A stretch of 64,000 bases of DNA from Mycolicibacterium lutetiense (GCF_017876775.1 NZ_JAGIOP010000001.1:124001-188000), one strand, 5' to 3'. Counted from the stretch's first letter, positions 51,200 through 61,455 are shown. The notes: generated by a model from the sequence alone, not told the origin. Numbers and translations: made by a program.

Positions 51200-52168
51200 A
51201 TGCGCGCACCGCTAAGACTCGGGTTGTACGTCGTAGCTCTGGTTGCGATATTCGTCGCCGGCTTCGTCGGGGCCCGAGCACTCATCCCCGCAGACGCATC
51301 CGCGTCGTGGAAAAGACAAACGGAGGCAACACAAATGGATCACGGAGCACACAACCACGCCGGCACCTCAGGATCGCACTCGTCGGCTGAGATGCCGGGC
51401 CTGTCGATCGAACGTAGCGGGTATCAGATCCGCGACGTGGCAGCACCCGACGTAGTCGGAGAGGACGGCACGCTGTCGTTCCGATTGACCGGCCCCGGCG
51501 GCGTTGCGCTCACCGAGTACGACACCGCCCACGACAAAGACCTCCACCTGATCGTCGTCCGTAACGACGGCGCCGAATTCCGGCACGTGCACCCCCACAA
51601 CGACGGTGACGGCCGATGGTCGATGCCGTGGCGGTGGAATGCGGCAGGCTCCTACCGAATCTTCGCCGACGTCGTTCCCACCGATCTTGGCAGCAACGTG
51701 ACGCTGACCTCGACCACGTCGGTCGCCGGCGACTTCGTGCCGAGGCCGCTGCCGCCGGACTCCACCGTCGCCACCGTCGGCGATCTCACCGTCACCCTCG
51801 ACGGATCGCTCGGCGTCGGCACAAGCTCGACCCTGACGTTCACCGTGACCCGCGCGGGGCAGCCGGTGGATACGCTCGAACCATATCTTGCCGCCTACGG
51901 GCACCTGGTGGCGCTGCGCGTCGGTGACCTCGGGTACCTGCACGTGCACCCGATGGGGGAGCCCGGTGACGGAGTCACCCAGCCCGGTCCCGACATCGAG
52001 TTCATGGCATCCGCGCCCACCGACGGCACGTACCTGCTGTACCTGGACTTCAAGGTCGATGGACAGGTCCGCACCGCAGAGTTCACGGTCACCGCGGCAC
52101 CGGCCGCGGCTCCCGGCAATGCCACCGCCGGCTCGCCCGAGCACGGACACGCCGGCGCCGGTCACTGA
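51200..52168 (+). CDS. Membrane-anchored His-rich exported copper-island protein
   Basis: ATG 51200 gives 322 residues. One N-terminal TM (LRLGLYVVALVAIFVAGFVGA) is followed by a Met/His segment MDHGAHNHAGTSGSHSSAEM, then two beta-sandwich-like repeats with DKDLHLIVVRNDGAEFRHVHPHNDGDGRWSM and GHLVALRVGDLGYLHVHPMGEPG. The tail is SPEHGHAGAGH. Three His clusters (HNH, HVHPH, HVHP) suggest extracytoplasmic copper binding. Genes of this type are often found between copZ and copA in actinobacteria and lack an assigned function. Confidence 0.78.
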   Translation: MRAPLRLGLYVVALVAIFVAGFVGARALIPADASASWKRQTEATQMDHGAHNHAGTSGSHSSAEMPGLSIERSGYQIRDVAAPDVVGEDGTLSFRLTGPGGVALTEYDTAHDKDLHLIVVRNDGAEFRHVHPHNDGDGRWSMPWRWNAAGSYRIFADVVPTDLGSNVTLTSTTSVAGDFVPRPLPPDSTVATVGDLTVTLDGSLGVGTSSTLTFTVTRAGQPVDTLEPYLAAYGHLVALRVGDLGYLHVHPMGEPGDGVTQPGPDIEFMASAPTDGTYLLYLDFKVDGQVRTAEFTVTAAPAAAPGNATAGSPEHGHAGAGH

Positions 52169-52195
52169 CCGGCAGCACGAGGAAGGACTGATCAC

Positions 52196-54502
52196 ATGAC
52201 GACATCGCCCGCTCGGCCGCAGACGTCGGATGCAGAGAGCATCGAGCTCGACATCAGCGGCATGACCTGTGCGTCATGCGCCATGCGGATCGAGAAGAAG
52301 CTCAACAAGCTCGACGGCGTCTCGGCGACGGTGAACTACGCCACCGAGAAGGCCCGCGTCAGTACCCCGCCCGGATTCGACACCGCGGTCCTGATCGCCG
52401 AGGTCGAGAAGACCGGTTACGGCGCCGCCGTGCCGTCCGCTAAGAACTCAGTGTCGAATGCCGACGAACAGCGCGAGGATCCGGAGCTGACGACCCTGCG
52501 CAACCGTCTCATCGGCTCGATCGTGCTGTCGGTGCCGGTGATCGTCCTTGCGATGGCTCCGGCGCTGCAGTTCACCTACTGGCAGTGGGCGTCGCTGGCG
52601 CTCGCCGCGCCGGTGATCGTCTGGGCCGCATGGCCGTTCCACAAGGCCGCGTTCGCCAACCTCCGGCACGGCGCCGCGACGATGGACACCCTCATCTCGG
52701 TGGGCACCTCCGCGGCGTTCCTGTGGTCGCTTTATGCGCTGTTCTTCGGCACTGCCGGGGTACCCGGGATGACGCACGCGTTCGAGTTAACAATCGCCCC
52801 CGGGGACGGATCCGCCAACATCTACCTGGAGGTCGCCGCCGGCGTCACCACGTTCGTCCTGGCCGGACGCTACTTCGAGAAGCGATCGAAGCGCCAAGCC
52901 GGCGCGGCCATGCGGGCACTTCTGGAGTTGGGCGCCAAAGACGTTGCGGTACTGCGCAATGGCGTAGAGACCCGAATCCCAACCGAGGACCTGGCAGTCG
53001 GCGACGAGTTCATAGTGCGGCCAGGCGAGAAGATCGCCACCGACGGCGTCATCGTCGACGGCACCTCCGCGGTCGACGCGTCAATGCTGACCGGTGAATC
53101 GGTGCCGGTCGAAGTCACCGAAGGCGACACCGTGGTCGGCGCAACCGTGAACGCCGGCGGACGCCTGCTAGTGCGCGCCACCCGGGTCGGATCGGACACG
53201 CAGCTCGCGCAGATGGCCAAGCTGGTCGAGGACGCTCAATCCGGCAAGGCCGAGGTCCAGCGCTTGGCGGACAAGATCTCCGGCGTCTTCGTACCGATCG
53301 TGATCGGTATCGCTGTCGCCACCCTTGCGGTGTGGCTCGGCGGTGGGTTCGGAATCTCGGCCGCTTTCACCGCTGCCGTCGCAGTGTTGATCATCGCGTG
53401 CCCCTGCGCACTCGGCTTGGCGACCCCGACCGCGCTCTTGGTCGGGACTGGCCGCGGCGCCCAGCTGGGCGTTCTGATCAAGGGCCCCGAGGTGCTGGAG
53501 TCGACGCGCAAGATCGACACCATCGTGCTCGACAAGACCGGAACGGTCACCACCGGCAAGATGACCCTGCTCGGTGTCACGACGACCGCTGACACCACCG
53601 ACGACGAGGTGTTGCGGCTTGCCGGCGCCGTCGAGGACGCATCCGAACACCCGATCGCCCAGGCGATTGCCAAAGGCGCAGCACAGCGGGTTGGTACTCT
53701 GCCCACCCCGGAGTCCTTCAAGAACATCGAAGGCAGGGGCGTGCAGGGGATCGTCGACGGACACCTCTTGGTCGTGGGTCGAGCGTCGTTGCTCGAGGAC
53801 TGGTCAATCACAATGAACGCAGACCTGACCGCCGCCAAGGAGGCTGCCGAGAAGGCCGGGCAGACCGCGGTTGTGGTCGCCTGGGACGGAGCCGCCCGCG
53901 GCGTGCTGGTGGTCGCCGACGCAGTCAAGGACACCAGCGCCGAAGCCATCCGCCAATTCAAGGCGCTGGGATTGACCCCAGTCCTGTTGACCGGCGACAA
54001 CCGGACCGTCGCCGAGCAGGTCGCCGAGCGGGTCGGGATCGAGCAGGTCATCGCCGAGGTCCTGCCACGGGAAAAGGTCGACGTCGTGACCCGCCTGCAA
54101 GCCGAGGGCAAGGTCGTCGCAATGGTCGGCGACGGTGTCAACGACGCAGCCGCACTCGCGCAAGCAGATCTCGGCCTGGCGATGGGCACCGGAACCGACG
54201 CTGCAATCGAAGCCGCGGACCTGACCCTGGTGCGGGGTGACCTTCGATCGGCGGCCGACGCAATACGGTTGGCACGCAAGACATTGTCGACAATCAAGGT
54301 CAACCTGTTCTGGGCGTTCGCCTACAACGTCGCCGCGATCCCACTGGCCGCGCTGGGGCTACTCAACCCGATGCTCGCCGGCGCCGCGATGGCGTTCTCG
54401 AGCGTCTTCGTCGTCAGTAACAGCCTGCGACTGCGAACCTTCCGCTCCGAAGCTGACAGCACCACGAGTTTCGAGCCGCTGCCTACTCCGGCTGTCCGAT
54501 GA
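52196..54502 (+). CDS. Copper-exporting P1B-type ATPase (CopA/CtpV-like)
   Basis: This 768-residue protein has an N-terminal HMA domain (GMTCASC, Cys25/Cys28), eight TM helices, actuator TGES ([10 protein letters not shown]), the CPC membrane metal site in [24 protein letters not shown], phosphorylation motif [10 protein letters not shown], the HP motif in [12 protein letters not shown] and hinge [24 protein letters not shown]. These are the full set for a Cu(I) exporter. It is the last gene of the copZ operon, controlled by boxes F and G. GAGGAAGGACTGATC precedes the ATG. Comparable to M. tuberculosis CtpV. Confidence 0.92.
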   Translation: MTTSPARPQTSDAESIELDISGMTCASCAMRIEKKLNKLDGVSATVNYATEKARVSTPPGFDTAVLIAEVEKTGYGAAVPSAKNSVSNADEQREDPELTTLRNRLIGSIVLSVPVIVLAMAPALQFTYWQWASLALAAPVIVWAAWPFHKAAFANLRHGAATMDTLISVGTSAAFLWSLYALFFGTAGVPGMTHAFELTIAPGDGSANIYLEVAAGVTTFVLAGRYFEKRSKRQAGAAMRALLELGAKDVAVLRNGVETRIPTEDLAVGDEFIVRPGEKIATDGVIVDGTSAVDASMLTGESVPVEVTEGDTVVGATVNAGGRLLVRATRVGSDTQLAQMAKLVEDAQSGKAEVQRLADKISGVFVPIVIGIAVATLAVWLGGGFGISAAFTAAVAVLIIACPCALGLATPTALLVGTGRGAQLGVLIKGPEVLESTRKIDTIVLDKTGTVTTGKMTLLGVTTTADTTDDEVLRLAGAVEDASEHPIAQAIAKGAAQRVGTLPTPESFKNIEGRGVQGIVDGHLLVVGRASLLEDWSITMNADLTAAKEAAEKAGQTAVVVAWDGAARGVLVVADAVKDTSAEAIRQFKALGLTPVLLTGDNRTVAEQVAERVGIEQVIAEVLPREKVDVVTRLQAEGKVVAMVGDGVNDAAALAQADLGLAMGTGTDAAIEAADLTLVRGDLRSAADAIRLARKTLSTIKVNLFWAFAYNVAAIPLAALGLLNPMLAGAAMAFSSVFVVSNSLRLRTFRSEADSTTSFEPLPTPAVR

Positions 54503-54627
54503 AAGTGCGTTCACCGGTGGCGGCCGGGGCTGCCCTGACACTTCGGCCCCTTCTGTGACCGGGCCCCGATCGCCAGCATCCCCGAGCCATAGGGTTCGGG
54601 CACCGGGTACAGGTCGGGGGCGCGCAC

Positions 54628-57600
54628 TCATGGTCCGATGCGAATAGGGCCGGGATTCCAGAGTCCACTTCGAACGGCGGTCCCGAGCTGCAGGTGGGCT
54701 TCGGGCGCGTTGACGACGGGGGTGAAGCGGCGCAGGGAACCCCAGTCGCGGCCCCAGTCCCGCGACAGGTACGTGGGCATGACATGAGCCCGCAGCATCA
54801 GATCGGTGATACCCAACGGACCGCCGTTGTCGCCGGACTGCCAGGTGTCCGGCATTTCGATCTTGGCGGGGTAATCCGGCGAGATTCGATAGTTGGGGAT
54901 CTGCATGACGCCGTTGGCGTGCAACATGGGCTGTTGGCACGGAAACGCCAATCCCACAGCCCAATCCAGCAGCACCGGCTTCGTGGAGCCGAGATATTCC
55001 TGCACTGATCTGAGCTCGGGCAGCCGGGGCGGGGTGACGGCGACCCAATCTCCCGGGTCCAGGGAGCGGTCGTCGGCGACTATCCGGACGTAGGAGGCGT
55101 CAGCGGGGATGGCGCTGCGGGGGAAACGTAGGTTGCGCCAGGCTGGTTGCGGGCCGATGTCGGAAGGGATGAGCCGCCCGTCGGGTTGAGGTGCGCCGTC
55201 GGGGCCGGGTGTGCCGTATTCCAGGGCGACGGTCTGGGCGGTGGTGTGCCCGGAGAGGACGCTGTTGCCGGTGATGGTGCCGGCCGCGGTGATCACGATG
55301 AGTGGGTGGGCGCTGTCGGCGGCGGGAAGTCGATACCACGCGGAGGTGAGCGTGCTGACCTGTTGGGGGCCGGCTGTGAAGCTACCGGCCACTGGCACGC
55401 GGGTGGGATCAAGACCGTACGGCAACACGACGCTGGAACCGTTGACCCCGGGCTGATCCAGAGCGGTTGGCGCATCCCAGTCGTAGTCGGTTCCGGATTT
55501 CGCCTGACTCTGCCAAATAGCCTCTGCCAGTGTGTGTTCAGGTGCGCCGTTCGGGTCGAAGCCGATCGGCTCGGTGCCGCCCAATGGCCCCAGGGGGCCG
55601 TAGCGTTCGGGCAGCGGCGGGAGGAATCCGGCATTGGCGTCGGGTTCGACGAGAACATCGTCGGCCAGCCCGCAGCCACCGGTCAGCTCGCGCAGATTGG
55701 CCCAGCCGTTGGAGTAGCTGGGGTATTGCTTGACCGCTCCGGTCAGCATCGATCCGGTGCACACCAGCACCATCAGCCCGGCCGCCACGGGGACCGGTGC
55801 TGCGGTCAGCATCCGGGTCAGACGCGCGGGAGGTTGTCGCGGTGGGACCAGGTGCAGCCAGCCGGCATAGCCCGCGGCCGCCAGACACAGCCAGAGGAAC
55901 ACCGCGCTCGCGGTGACCGGTCCCCAGTGCGGACTGCTGTCGTTGAACGGCACCCCGTAGCTGGAGACGTACCAGAATCCGTTGGTGGACGCGAAGCACA
56001 GGGCGAGAATCAGCAGCACGATGGAGAGAAACGCCGCCTGATTGCGTCGTGAACGCAGCACCGTCGGGCCGAAGAGCACCGTGGCCACTGCGGCCATCGC
56101 CGCGCCGGCGGCGGCGAACAGCCCGAAATGGTGTATCCACTTGGTCGGGGCGAACGTCAGCAGGAAGATGGTGGCGAAGATAACTCCCATCAATCGCCAC
56201 ACCGGCCCGACTGCGATTCCAGGTATTCGCTTGCGGCGCAATATCAGCAGCATCGAGGCGAACAGGCACGCGATGGTGATCAAGATTCCGAAGCGGCGCG
56301 ACAAGGCGGCATCGGTGGTCGGCAGGAACAGGTAGAAATAGCGCAGGTTCTCGGTGTACCAGGGCTGCGCGGGCCCGATCGCGGTGCGCACCGCGGTGGC
56401 TTCGCGTACCGCAGCCAAGGTTTGGTCGGCGAAGATCACTGTGAGGACCACGAACCCGGCTGCCGCCAAGGGCAGCAGCACCGGCCAGATCCCCACCGAT
56501 TTCGCGCGAGTGACAATGATCCGCACGATCGGGCGACCACCCGCCAGCAGGACAGCCACAGCGATGATTCCGGTGGGCTGGATGCCGAGGGTGAACGCGG
56601 CCACCACGATCGCCAGCCCGACCGGTGTGGCGCGGCGTGTCGCAATGGCGCGTTCGACAAGGACGTAAGTGATGAGGGCGCCGGTGGCGATCTGACCTTC
56701 CGGCCGCAATCCGTTGTTGAACGGCATCCACGCCGCGATGAACACCAGCGCCGCCGTCCACACCGCGGCGCGGTTTCTCATTACCGCTCGTCCGAGCCGG
56801 GGCAGAACTTCCCGGGAGAGCAGCAGCCAACACACCAGCGCACAGACCAAGTCCGGCAGTCGCAACCACAGGCTGGCATGACTGACGTGGGTCATCGCCG
56901 CGATCAGCTCGTAGTACCAGCCGAAGGGATCTTCGGGGCTGCCGTACCAACGGAAGTAGTTGGCCATGTAGCCGGCATGACTGGAGGTGTTGGCCATGCC
57001 GAATTGGTAGCCGTCATCGGAGGATCCAGCGCCGGCGATAAACCAGACCACCGATACCACGATGACCGCGGCGTCCACCGCGGTGAAGGTGCGCCAACGG
57101 GTCGGAATGAGGCGTTGCATGCGGCGCCCGTCGAGGCGGTCAAGTCGCCACAGCGCCAGCAGCGCGATAATCGTGCCGAGGATGCCGGCGACCATCGCAG
57201 CAGTCTTCAGCGGTGAAGGGGAGCTGGTGTATCGGGTGTCGATGGTCGCGGCGAACGACAATCCGGCCGGGGCGGGACCAGCGAGGTCGGTGAACACCCC
57301 GACGATCTGGGGCCGCAAGTTCGCATCGCCGAAGCCGCTGCGCAACGGGCCGCCGGTGTCCGGATCGATCAGTCCTTCGACTGCGGCGAAGGTACCGGCT
57401 GTCGAGGAGGACAGCTCCAACCGCTGACACTGCGGGTCGATCATTCGGCTGCGTGGCACGCTGAGGATCACCACGTTGCGGGCAATCACATCGACCCGTT
57501 GGGCGGTAACTGTGATGAAGAGCCCGTTGAGCATCGCCTGCTTGCCGGCCGCCGGCACCGTGCTCAACACCACCCCGCCCGAGGTGGGCATCTCGCGAAA

Positions 57601-57873
57601 GACGCTGCAGGGCACCGACGCTTCCAACGACTCCGGGGCCAGTGCGATCAGCGGCGCGGTCACATTACCCAGGCGTCCATCCTGTGGCCACTGCAGCGAC
57701 GCGGTGGTCTGCACCACCGGCAACACCGGAATCAGAGCACTGGCCACGAACCCCACCAGTCCCGCGATGATTGCGACCCATCGGGTCACCGGCAACGGTC
57801 GGCGGCTTCGCGCTGCCGGCGCCTCGGAGAGTTCGCTTCCAGGCGCCGGGGCGACGTCCTCGACCAGGCTCAC
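54628..57873 (-). CDS. EmbB-like arabinosyltransferase
   Basis: This 1081-residue GT-C glycosyltransferase is much closer in recalled sequence to EmbB than to EmbA/EmbC: ITRWVAIIAGLVGF-like N-terminus, TAPLIALAPESLEASVPC, SSDDGYQFGMANTSSHAGYMANYFRWYGSPEDPFGWYY near residues 283-320, WMPFNNGLRPEG, GLADDVLVEPDANAGFLPPL, and the C-terminal carbohydrate-binding domain ending SGLWNPGPIRIGP. It adds arabinofuranose from decaprenyl-phosphoryl-arabinose to cell-wall arabinan. There is no embC or embA beside it. GTG 57873. The TetR gene starts 55 bases away in the other direction. Confidence 0.87.
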   Translation of the reverse strand: MSLVEDVAPAPGSELSEAPAARSRRPLPVTRWVAIIAGLVGFVASALIPVLPVVQTTASLQWPQDGRLGNVTAPLIALAPESLEASVPCSVFREMPTSGGVVLSTVPAAGKQAMLNGLFITVTAQRVDVIARNVVILSVPRSRMIDPQCQRLELSSSTAGTFAAVEGLIDPDTGGPLRSGFGDANLRPQIVGVFTDLAGPAPAGLSFAATIDTRYTSSPSPLKTAAMVAGILGTIIALLALWRLDRLDGRRMQRLIPTRWRTFTAVDAAVIVVSVVWFIAGAGSSDDGYQFGMANTSSHAGYMANYFRWYGSPEDPFGWYYELIAAMTHVSHASLWLRLPDLVCALVCWLLLSREVLPRLGRAVMRNRAAVWTAALVFIAAWMPFNNGLRPEGQIATGALITYVLVERAIATRRATPVGLAIVVAAFTLGIQPTGIIAVAVLLAGGRPIVRIIVTRAKSVGIWPVLLPLAAAGFVVLTVIFADQTLAAVREATAVRTAIGPAQPWYTENLRYFYLFLPTTDAALSRRFGILITIACLFASMLLILRRKRIPGIAVGPVWRLMGVIFATIFLLTFAPTKWIHHFGLFAAAGAAMAAVATVLFGPTVLRSRRNQAAFLSIVLLILALCFASTNGFWYVSSYGVPFNDSSPHWGPVTASAVFLWLCLAAAGYAGWLHLVPPRQPPARLTRMLTAAPVPVAAGLMVLVCTGSMLTGAVKQYPSYSNGWANLRELTGGCGLADDVLVEPDANAGFLPPLPERYGPLGPLGGTEPIGFDPNGAPEHTLAEAIWQSQAKSGTDYDWDAPTALDQPGVNGSSVVLPYGLDPTRVPVAGSFTAGPQQVSTLTSAWYRLPAADSAHPLIVITAAGTITGNSVLSGHTTAQTVALEYGTPGPDGAPQPDGRLIPSDIGPQPAWRNLRFPRSAIPADASYVRIVADDRSLDPGDWVAVTPPRLPELRSVQEYLGSTKPVLLDWAVGLAFPCQQPMLHANGVMQIPNYRISPDYPAKIEMPDTWQSGDNGGPLGITDLMLRAHVMPTYLSRDWGRDWGSLRRFTPVVNAPEAHLQLGTAVRSGLWNPGPIRIGP

Positions 57874-57928
57874 CGAGCGTCCCTCGCCCTCGTGTTCGCG
57901 CGCATCACATCATCAATATCTGAAGCAA
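57874..57928. promoter_or_regulatory. Short divergent promoter region of emb-like gene and TetR
   Basis: Only 55 bases separate the two starts, so a TetR dimer here would cover both promoters. CATCACATCATCAATATCTG (57902-57921) is AT-richer than its surroundings and is the likely promoter/operator zone. No clear palindrome is visible. Confidence 0.35.
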
Positions 57929-58522
57929 ATGTTACAGTCAAGCGTGCCGCGACCGTTCGACCGCGATAAACGCGAAGCGCTATTGGCCACTGCGGGAGCG
58001 ATTTTGGCGCGCACCGGGGTCGTTGACACCTCATTGCGTGAGCTGGCCTCCCAGATGGAGACCAGCGCTCGGATGTTGGTGTACTACTTCGGCACAAAAG
58101 AGCAACTCATGCTTGAAGTGTTGAACCGCCAGCAGCGTGCCGCGATACCGGAGACCGAGGATCTGGACCTTCCGGAGTCGATTGCGGCACACCGTGAATG
58201 GTGTTTCGAAGACTGGTACGAATGCACGCGCGGTGAGCGTCGTGACAGCCTGCGTGTCGTGCTGCAGATTTTCGGTGCCGCGTGTGGCGTCGACAGTCCG
58301 TACCGCGAATACACCTGGGACACCTTGTCGCTGTTGACGCGCAACTCCAAGGCCCGCCTTCTCGCGCTCGGGATGCCTGCCCGCGTCGCCGAGACCCGCT
58401 CGCGCATCGCGCTGGCAGCGTTCCAGGGCTTCATCATCGAATTTTTCACCGCGCCCGATCCGACCTTCGTCGACGACACGTTCGCCAGGTTCGTCGACGA
58501 ATTCCTGCTTGCGCCTTTCTAG
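57929..58522 (+). CDS. TetR-family transcriptional regulator
   Basis: ATG 57929 gives 197 residues; GTG 57944 is an alternative. N-terminal HTH: REALLATAGAILARTGVVDTSLRELASQMETSARMLVYYFGTKEQLMLEVL is the typical TetR DNA-binding domain (residues ~15-65). The C-terminal domain (REWCFEDWYECTRG onwards) binds an unknown ligand. Back-to-back with the EmbB-like gene, so it probably represses that gene and itself. Confidence 0.86.
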   Translation: MLQSSVPRPFDRDKREALLATAGAILARTGVVDTSLRELASQMETSARMLVYYFGTKEQLMLEVLNRQQRAAIPETEDLDLPESIAAHREWCFEDWYECTRGERRDSLRVVLQIFGAACGVDSPYREYTWDTLSLLTRNSKARLLALGMPARVAETRSRIALAAFQGFIIEFFTAPDPTFVDDTFARFVDEFLLAPF

Positions 58523-58541
58523 GTCGTCAACAGCTTGTCGG

Positions 58542-60761
58542 TTACCCGCGACCCGAACACATCGGTGGCGGGCACTTCGGCCCCTTCGGCGACGCGGGCT
58601 CCGATCTCGGCTGCTCCGAACGCTGCTGAGGAGCCTGCCGCGGGGCCGGAGCCTCGCGGGCCGGCGGCTCCTGCCGAGCGGGCGCCTCCCGCTCAGGTCG
58701 TTGCCGGGCGGGCGCCTCTCTCGGGGGTGCCTGCTGAGCGGGTTCCTGCCAGACGGGAGCCTGGCGTTCGGGGGTCCGATACGTGGGAGCCGGGGCCTCC
58801 TTGGGTGCCTCGCGCTCGGGCGCGGGCGCGGGTTCCTGCCACACCGGTGCCTCGCGAACCGGAGCCTGGGTCTCAGGCGTCGGTGCCTCGGGCTCAGGGA
58901 CCTGAACCTTGGGAGCCGGATCGCGCTGCACCGGAGACTCTTCCGGCTTCTTCTGTTGCTGCGGAGGCTCCTGCTGTCTCGGTGCCTCCGGAGGCGCTGC
59001 AGGTGCCTCCGATACCGGCGCCTGCGGATGGGGAGCGGTCTGTCGCGGCGCCGGGTCCTCCCGGGAACGATCGAGTGCAGGGTTGGGTGGGCTCGCCGGT
59101 TCCGGTTGGTCCGGAGATACTGCGTCGGCCGGATTCGGCCGGTCGGCCGGCGGTGGTGGTGTCGCCGGTAGCCCCGGGGAAAGATCCAGGTCCTTCTCCG
59201 GCGCCGGTGCGGTCTCGGGCTTTTCGCGCGGTTCGTCGATCGTCGGCGGCGTGTAGGCGGGCACCGGCGACAGCTTGGGCGCACTGAACGTGGGTGACAC
59301 CTTCGACGGCGGCGCGGTCGGTGCGGGTGCCGCCAAGGCCGGTGGCGCGGTTGCCGCCGCCGGCTCGAACGGTGTTCGGTGTTTTTCCTCGGGCGTATCG
59401 GGTCGTTGTCCGAGCGCCGACACCGGCTGCCACCCGTCGAGGGGATCGGTCCGCGGAGTGAGGTCCCTGGCGAAGTTACGTGCGGACTTGTCCGCGAGGT
59501 CCTTCATCAGGTGCCCGGAGTTGCGTGTCGCGGTGTCGTTGGAGATGAACTGTGTCAGTGAGGTATTCAGGCTCACCACCGGGGACGAGACGTGGATGTT
59601 GACGGACGTGTTCACCGTGACAGCCGGGGGCGCCCAATCGCGCTTGCGCGGATTGTGCCAGTCCCGGTTCCTGTTCCAGTTCTGATACAGGTGCGGGTTG
59701 AATCCGTGGGCCCGGTCCCACTGCGTACGGCGGTAGACCGGGTTGTAGTTTCGGAACTTCCACCGGTAGTGCTGCTGGTACGGGTGGTGACGGTCGTACC
59801 AGCGCTGGTTGCGCGGGTCGCCTGGGCGGTCGCGGTGTTGGCCCCATTCGTTGCGGCCATTGCGGTCCCAGCCGTGGCGGTCGTAGCCCGCCCAGTTGTA
59901 GCCGGACCAGTTGTAGCCCCAGCGGTCGTATCCCCACCTGTCATAGCCCCAACGGTCATATCCCCACCGGTCGAAGCCGATGAAGTCGTAACCGTACTGG
60001 TTGTAGCCACTGAGGTCGTAGTTGTACCAACCGCCGGAGTTGTAGCCGTAGAGCTGGCCCCAGGACTGGTCGTAGTAGCCCAGGTTTGTGAGGTTGGGCG
60101 TCGGCGGCGGATCAATGGGCTGCGGCCAATCGGCCATCGGGGAATCGGGAACGCCGAGCGGTGCCGGAACGTAGTCGTCGGACGCGCCATATCCCCAGGT
60201 CGGCGCGGTCGCGCTGGTCAGTGCCACGACGTCCTGCTGCGGGTCGGCCGGGGCAGAGGCTGGGGCGGCGGCCGGTGACTCCGGAGACGGGGCGGGCAAC
60301 GGTGCGAGTCGTAGCACCGAATCGGGCGTGTACTGCAGAAGTTGTTGTGTCAGTTGAAGATAGAGGTTCTGCAGACTGGTTCGCTCAGGTGACGACGACA
60401 AGTAGTCCAGGTCCTGCTTGGCTTGATTGAGCGCGGTGCGGGCGTCAGTCAGCTGATCGGCGGTGGGCTGCTGCCCGCTGCCGAGAATGTCCTGCGCCGT
60501 CTTCAGGTCAGCTACGACAGCGGTCAAAGCGACGTCTTGGGCGTGTCCCGGAAACACCGTCCGCGTGACGCCCCACAGAGAACCGCCGGGTGAGGTCTCA
60601 TAGGCCGCGCCGAGTAAGCCGACGACGAGTACTCCGGCCATGGCGGCGGCGACGGTTGCCTTGCCTCGGCGTGAGCCGGGAACGAATCTTCGTCGTCGCG
60701 GCAAAGGCTCGGCAAGCTCCACGACATTCTCGCGGACCGGTCGGGGGCCGAGCATCGTCAT
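58542..60761 (-). CDS. Membrane-anchored Pro-rich protein with tandem WGYDR repeats
   Basis: The 739 residues start at ATG 60761. Residues 1-55 are cytoplasmic and basic (PLPRRRRFVPGSRRGK) then one TM (ATVAAAMAGVLVVGLLGAA). Residues ~60-150 (GGSLWGVTRTVFPGHAQDVALTAVVADLKTAQDIL) resemble the extracytoplasmic region of actinobacterial anti-sigma-like DUF5667 proteins. Around residues 255-300 lie at least four WGYDR units followed by YNWSGYNWAGYDRHGWDRNG. Residues ~380-440 are a helical domain (SVNIHVSSPVVSLNTSLTQF). The last 270 residues are Pro/Ala/Glu-rich. I do not recognise the whole protein; a cell-wall or surface role is inferred. Confidence 0.72.
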   Translation of the reverse strand: MTMLGPRPVRENVVELAEPLPRRRRFVPGSRRGKATVAAAMAGVLVVGLLGAAYETSPGGSLWGVTRTVFPGHAQDVALTAVVADLKTAQDILGSGQQPTADQLTDARTALNQAKQDLDYLSSSPERTSLQNLYLQLTQQLLQYTPDSVLRLAPLPAPSPESPAAAPASAPADPQQDVVALTSATAPTWGYGASDDYVPAPLGVPDSPMADWPQPIDPPPTPNLTNLGYYDQSWGQLYGYNSGGWYNYDLSGYNQYGYDFIGFDRWGYDRWGYDRWGYDRWGYNWSGYNWAGYDRHGWDRNGRNEWGQHRDRPGDPRNQRWYDRHHPYQQHYRWKFRNYNPVYRRTQWDRAHGFNPHLYQNWNRNRDWHNPRKRDWAPPAVTVNTSVNIHVSSPVVSLNTSLTQFISNDTATRNSGHLMKDLADKSARNFARDLTPRTDPLDGWQPVSALGQRPDTPEEKHRTPFEPAAATAPPALAAPAPTAPPSKVSPTFSAPKLSPVPAYTPPTIDEPREKPETAPAPEKDLDLSPGLPATPPPPADRPNPADAVSPDQPEPASPPNPALDRSREDPAPRQTAPHPQAPVSEAPAAPPEAPRQQEPPQQQKKPEESPVQRDPAPKVQVPEPEAPTPETQAPVREAPVWQEPAPAPEREAPKEAPAPTYRTPERQAPVWQEPAQQAPPREAPARQRPEREAPARQEPPAREAPAPRQAPQQRSEQPRSEPASPKGPKCPPPMCSGRG

Positions 60762-60987
60762 GTCGTTCTCCTCAGCTACGGCCGGTGTGGCCGTGATCGC
60801 GCCGCTCCCGACCGCGCGGATTCAGATGTCCCGGTGCTCAGTGGTTCAGCCCGGTACCTAATGCCTACCACAACTGCTAAGTACGACTAAATTTTATTTA
60901 TTCCCACCACGCGCGCCGGCATCGCGCCGACATTCTCGTCAACGCGTAGCTGTCGCACAGGGATTCACTGGAAGGCGGTGTATCCGG

Positions 60988-61455
60988 CTATTGCTCGCCG
61001 GCCTCCACGACGTCCTTGATCCGTTCGAGGGTCTTGCGCATATCGCGGATGTTCCGGCGCCGGCGGAGCTGCCCGCCGAGCATCGAGAACACGGCGGTGA
61101 AGGCTCCCGGCGACATCCGGAAGGATTCGGTGACATCGGTCTCGGGTCCGGCCGGTTCCAACCGGTAGTGCCAGTTGTTGACCGGCCGGTCGCCGACCAG
61201 GACCGCGAACCCGAACTCACGTCCGGGTTCGCAGGCCGTCACCTCGCACGTCGTCCAGTAGATGGGGCCGATCTCGTTCCGTTTTACGTGCCCGCGGAAC
61301 CGCGCGCCGAGGGCGGGGCCGGTGGCGCCGCCGAGCCATTCGGCTTCCATCACCTCCGGTGAGAACTTCCCGGTGTTGCGCACGTCGGCGATGAGATTCC
61401 AGATGCGGTCCGCCGGCGCGGCCATCCGCACGGTTACCGAGCCTTCCATGGACAT
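60988..61455 (-). CDS. SRPBCC-family protein
   Basis: This is a 155-residue polyketide-cyclase/START-like protein: SVTVRMAAPADRIWNLIADVRNTGKFSPEVMEAEWLGGATGPALGARFRG is the usual first half, then NNWHYRLEPAGPETDVTESFRMSP, and a C-terminal helix ERIKDVVEAGEQ. ATG 61455 (MSMEGS) or 61449; GAGGAGG is nine bases before the first. A lipid- or ligand-binding role is likely, no reaction known. Separate from its neighbours. Confidence 0.82.
   Translation of the reverse strand: MSMEGSVTVRMAAPADRIWNLIADVRNTGKFSPEVMEAEWLGGATGPALGARFRGHVKRNEIGPIYWTTCEVTACEPGREFGFAVLVGDRPVNNWHYRLEPAGPETDVTESFRMSPGAFTAVFSMLGGQLRRRRNIRDMRKTLERIKDVVEAGEQ

Noticed and set aside
58535..59287. 250-residue plus-strand frame opposite the Pro-rich protein
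   Set aside because: It is the antisense of Pro/Ala/Glu-rich codons in GC-rich DNA; no start signal or family, and the minus-strand protein has a TM segment and repeats that make sense.
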